A DNA stretch of 64,000 nucleotides from NCBI GenBank assembly GCA_025201345.1, contig JAIXMG010000011.1, positions 124,001 through 188,000 of the forward strand, read 5' to 3'. Positions 60,586 through 64,000 of the stretch are shown here, in pieces. The notes beneath the pieces are model-generated. The model made no database searches. It was not told the DNA's origin and saw only the letters and a program-made list of their open reading frames with translations. The translations under genes and the position numbers were made by a program. The stretch comes from Thamnidium elegans. Taxonomy: Eukaryota; Mucoromycota; Mucoromycetes; Mucorales; Mucoraceae. Each line of letters opens with the position of its first letter. Position 1 is the first letter of the stretch.

Positions 60586-61948
60586 TTATGATATTAATCT
60601 ATTGTCAAGTTCCTTTCTGAAAGCAGTAATTCTTTGCATTGAATAATAAAAGTAATCAAAATCAATTTCACTTTGACTTGCCTGAATCAAGCCCCAAAGA
60701 GCCCAAAATAAGTGACAAGCCATTTTCCAGTCATTTACTTCTTTTAGCAATGAATCAACATCATCACTACTGGAATAAGAAGATAAGAAGGAAGTTTGTT
60801 GTTCTTTTGTAGGGTATTGATCTAAATGTAACATGGCTGGATTTGAACTATGATAATCATACATCCACTCACAGAAATGATTTACAATATCAAACCCTCT
60901 AGGATTATAACCAGCATATTCAAAATCAATGACAACTAATTCATTAGAATCATTAATTTTAAGAATATTTCCATATTGCGTCTAAAAGAAAATGATTGGA
61001 TTAAAAAAAAAGACCCCCCATTTTGTAACTTTTTTTTTTTTACTTACATCATTATGCGCAAATACAGTTGGGCTATTATTTTTACCGAGAATAATCTTAC
61101 ATAGTTCAATATCATTACGTAGTTTTACTAAATTAAGATGGTTTTCTATTTGATCCTTCCAGTTATAATTTATAGCTAATAATTTAGGTATTAATTCAGT
61201 AGATAATGTATGATACCATTGATCTATATTCTTCCAAACTTCTAATTTGTCCGTGGTCGAAGGTGGATATAATTCAACAATTGAATGTAATTGATATAAT
61301 CTAGATGCAATTTGTTTAGATACAGATGCTTCTCGAATATCACTTCTGGTTAATGTAGTCGAAGGTAAATATTCTTCAAATCTACCATTACCAAAAATAC
61401 CTAATAGTTTAGGTCCAATATTCAATTCAGACAGTCTTGATAACCAATCAAGTTCCTTCTTTCTGTCCAAAATTTGATCACATCCAGCTCCATAAACACG
61501 TAACAACATACGCTTTGGTCCCACTGTAACAAAGAATACTGCATTAGTTAAAGCCCCACTCACTCTATCTACACTGAGATCTTGATTTAATGCTTTTGGT
61601 GATACCCAATCCAAAAATAAGGTAGATATTAATAACTGTACAGATCGTTTAAATTCATCACCTTTTAATACCCTATTATTATTATTATTATTAGTGACAG
61701 CAACAGAAAAAATTTTATTGCTGGACTTACGATAAATCAATAATTTGTTGACAGTGTGGTATTTGTGCCTGTTTATGTTGTTTAGGCTTTTTATTTACAA
61801 TGGTTACAAGTGATTCCTGTATATTTGAATCAATCTTGATTAAAGCGGGGCTACTCTTGCTACGTGTAGAGATCCTTAATTTACCAATTTTATTCTTTAA
61901 TAAGGTAGATAGTCCGGGTCTTGATGAGGATTCAGTTTTAGTTGTCAT
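60586..61948 (-). CDS. Choline/ethanolamine kinase
   Basis: Three exons (61948-61731, 61672-61048, 60981-60586) join in frame to 412 residues. It phosphorylates choline and/or ethanolamine with ATP, the first step of the Kennedy pathway for phospholipids. Signatures: SGALTNAVFFVTVGPKRMLLRVYG (ATP-binding part), the Brenner-type motif HNDTQYGNIL formed across the second splice, and the choline kinase motif VIDFEYAGYNPRGFDIVNHF with the metal aspartate. The basic N-terminus (RPGLSTLLKNKIGKLRIS) is of unknown use. Its stop lies 90 bp upstream of the GH27-like gene's ATG, same strand. Confidence 0.95.
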
Positions 61949-63595
61949 TTTTATTTTATTTTATATAAAAAGAAAAAAGAGAGAGAAAAAACCAGAAAAA
62001 ACGCCCTCTTTTTATCTTTTTTTTTCGCTTTAAAACCCAGTAAAAAAAAAAGAGATCTGTATACATACTGGGGAAGCACGTGAATATTTTTATGTTGCTA
62101 TCGTTACTTTTGTATAAAATAAGATTGCTTTTGGGCTTTTTTTTTTTTGCAGTCATAAGATTATGCACTCTAAATTTCCAAAAAAACAGTTATGTTATCA
62201 CAAGTAAAAAGTGAAGTGTAAGAGACCTCACGTTTTTTATACTCTACCCAATCATACATCGTGTGAAAAAGTCTTGCTATAGTTTTTCATCTCTTTTTGC
62301 ATATCGATACCTATCAGAAACGTGTGTCACTTTTATATGTCTTACTGCGACTACTTTTTTTTTTTTTGACTGCCAAGTACAACTTAAAAATTCACCGGTT
62401 TTATAATCTTCAGGGCCTGAATTACCCCATCTATGAGTTTTAAAAAGAGATAAGGATAGGATTGCATATTTAATGTGTTACACCGTAGCGTTAGATTGGT
62501 TTAAGCTTTATCAATGGCATAACCTATTTTTCTTCGTTCGCATGCAAGATGATATCTTTTCTTTTTACCTATTATAGCTAAAATGTGGCACATGTATTTC
62601 GAGTAGTATCTTAAAAAAAAAAAAAAAACGCCTTTCTTACCAATTGTATATTTACGCCGAAAAATAGATAGTGTAACTTTTTCCAACTATTTGTTTTGAA
62701 TATAGAAAAAAAAAAACTCTCACCCAAATGACCACAGCGTGTTGATCTATAGAATAGGGAAATATTTGTCAATTCCTTTCTTTTCTTCTGTAGATTGTGA
62801 TATAAATAAAAATGACCTCAAGTCAGTAATGTAAATAATAGTACGAGAGAAAACAGTCTTTTGTTATATTACAATACCTACACACATGTTCTGCATAGTG
62901 CGCGCGTTATCATGATTTAAGCGTATTCTCGTTATACAAAGAAAAGACACTAACTTGATTTGGATATATTTCTATTACCTTTAAGCTTGCAAATCATCAT
63001 AATTCAAAAAAAAAACAAAGTTCGGTATTTATACGAAAAGGCCGAGTTTTTACCTGCTCTATATTATACTTATTAGGTGCGATAGATGTGTGTGTCAAAT
63101 ACTTTTATATTCTTAACTTCAATAAAACTGGGAGATGGTGGTATTTTTTTTTTAGTCTCATCTTTTCGGGATAAAAACAAGTAATACAAGCACTAAGTCC
63201 AAGTGAACATGATTCTTTAATGGGGAACTATAATTGACTTCAAGTATGGGAACAATTTAAAAGGCCCAAGAAACTTTTTTTCTTTAGGGACTATAGCGTT
63301 GTATCTGGACAACATTTTGCCTTTTAGTGAGAAAAAAGAATTGCGTGAGACGGGTAAAATCTTTGTCAATTAAACTTTGTAGTTGACAGCGAATAGTTAG
63401 TACCCCCTTTTAAACTCAAAAGTAAAATTACAACTAAAAAAAACCAGTATACATATAAATTTCTTAAAAAAAAAAGAAGTTATTATTATTAGATTACATT
63501 AAATGTGTAAGTGAATGTGTAGAGGTTAGACATAAATTAATATTTACAAAATAGAAAGTGTTTTTTGAGTAGAAAAAAGAAGAAGAAGAAAAAAA
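61949..63595. other. Intergenic region, 1.6 kb
   Basis: Promoter side of choline kinase and 3' side of the coiled-coil gene. A/T tracts near 62626 and 62705. No gene or RNA recognised. Confidence 0.55.
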
Positions 63596-64000
63596 TTAGA
63601 AGCACATGAATTTACTCTTCTTATTCATGATTTCATCCATCCGATTCTCTAATATCCTTCTAGCTTTTTCTGCTTTTTCCTTCAACATCTTTTGCTCTTC
63701 CAACTGATCTTCCAGCGCTTTACGCTCATGCACCGACTCATCGCTGGTATTCTGATGCTGTGATTGAATTTGGGTTATTTGCGTGCGCAAATTCAGAATT
63801 TCAAGATTATACGCTTGTTTCTCTCTGCTTAATAAATCCAGCTGCTTTCGAATATCTCTTACCGAACTTTCCGATTTAGTTAACTGAGACTCGAGTTTCG
63901 TGATCACTTCCTGGTGCGCCCGAACATCGTTTTCTGCAAATTGCGCCTTACGTTGCAATGACCGAATTAATCTATCATATTGTTCCGACGTAAAGTTACT
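63596..64000 (-). CDS. C-terminal end of a coiled-coil protein (partial)
   Basis: A minus-strand frame open from the window edge to the stop at 63596 (134 residues). It is almost wholly heptad coiled coil (RLIRSLQRKAQFAENDVRAH, RDIRKQLDLLSREKQAYNLE, ALEDQLEEQKMLKEKAEKAR) and ends KSKFMCF. This could be the tail of a kinesin-type or other cytoskeletal protein; the motor or head, if any, is outside the window. Confidence 0.75.
   Translation of the reverse strand, partial: SNFTSEQYDRLIRSLQRKAQFAENDVRAHQEVITKLESQLTKSESSVRDIRKQLDLLSREKQAYNLEILNLRTQITQIQSQHQNTSDESVHERKALEDQLEEQKMLKEKAEKARRILENRMDEIMNKKSKFMCF

Overview
The window looks like nuclear DNA from an early-diverging filamentous fungus, most likely Mucoromycota/Mucorales. 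It is very AT-rich and full of A and T homopolymers. Its genes have many short introns of about 55-90 bp with GT...AG borders. The housekeeping content is fungal: Tim10, peroxisomal-type malate synthase, choline kinase, GATA factor, SP-RING ligase, a LARGE-like glycosyltransferase and an M20 amidohydrolase. The species cannot be fixed from the sequence alone. Exon structures were built by hand, checking reading frame across each intron, so single splice sites may be off by a few bases.

Layout. 1-685: 3' end of a TRP-like channel gene (paralogue 0). 685-9960: a gene-poor, decayed zone with a 130-bp MITE-like element, two broken genes with PD-(D/E)XK-like motifs, a dead ~1-kb Tc1/mariner element with TA duplications, and a ~314-bp tandem duplication. 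9960-28400: ordinary gene-dense DNA, mostly minus strand: GATA factor, F-box protein, MYND/Sel1-like protein (plus), a small hypothetical, Tim10, a methyltransferase, an M20 dipeptidase, an SP-RING E3 ligase and a GT49-like glycosyltransferase. 28719-31354: a near-perfect 2.6-kb palindrome with TA-flanked ends. 32036-33846: malate synthase. 36341-58894: four intact tandem copies of an 8-exon gene of about 1,300 residues, fusing a beta-propeller-like N-terminal half to a TRP-like six-helix channel. 58923-60496: GH27-like glycosidase. 60586-61948: choline kinase. 63596-64000: C-terminal end of a coiled-coil protein.

The main discovery is the channel array. Between copies lie antisense remnants of the two genes that flank the array: the 3' end of the GH27-like gene fused to the 5' exon of malate synthase. 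All three fusions have exactly the same junction. This fixes the history: one recombination between the flanking genes made a ~6-kb tandem unit, which was then amplified. The copies are mosaics of shared blocks, as expected from gene conversion. They differ most at the N-terminus, in the extracellular pore turret and in the C-terminal coiled coil. Intron 1 of every copy starts GTTTGA, so retaining it ends translation one residue later and would give a soluble propeller protein of 600-614 residues.
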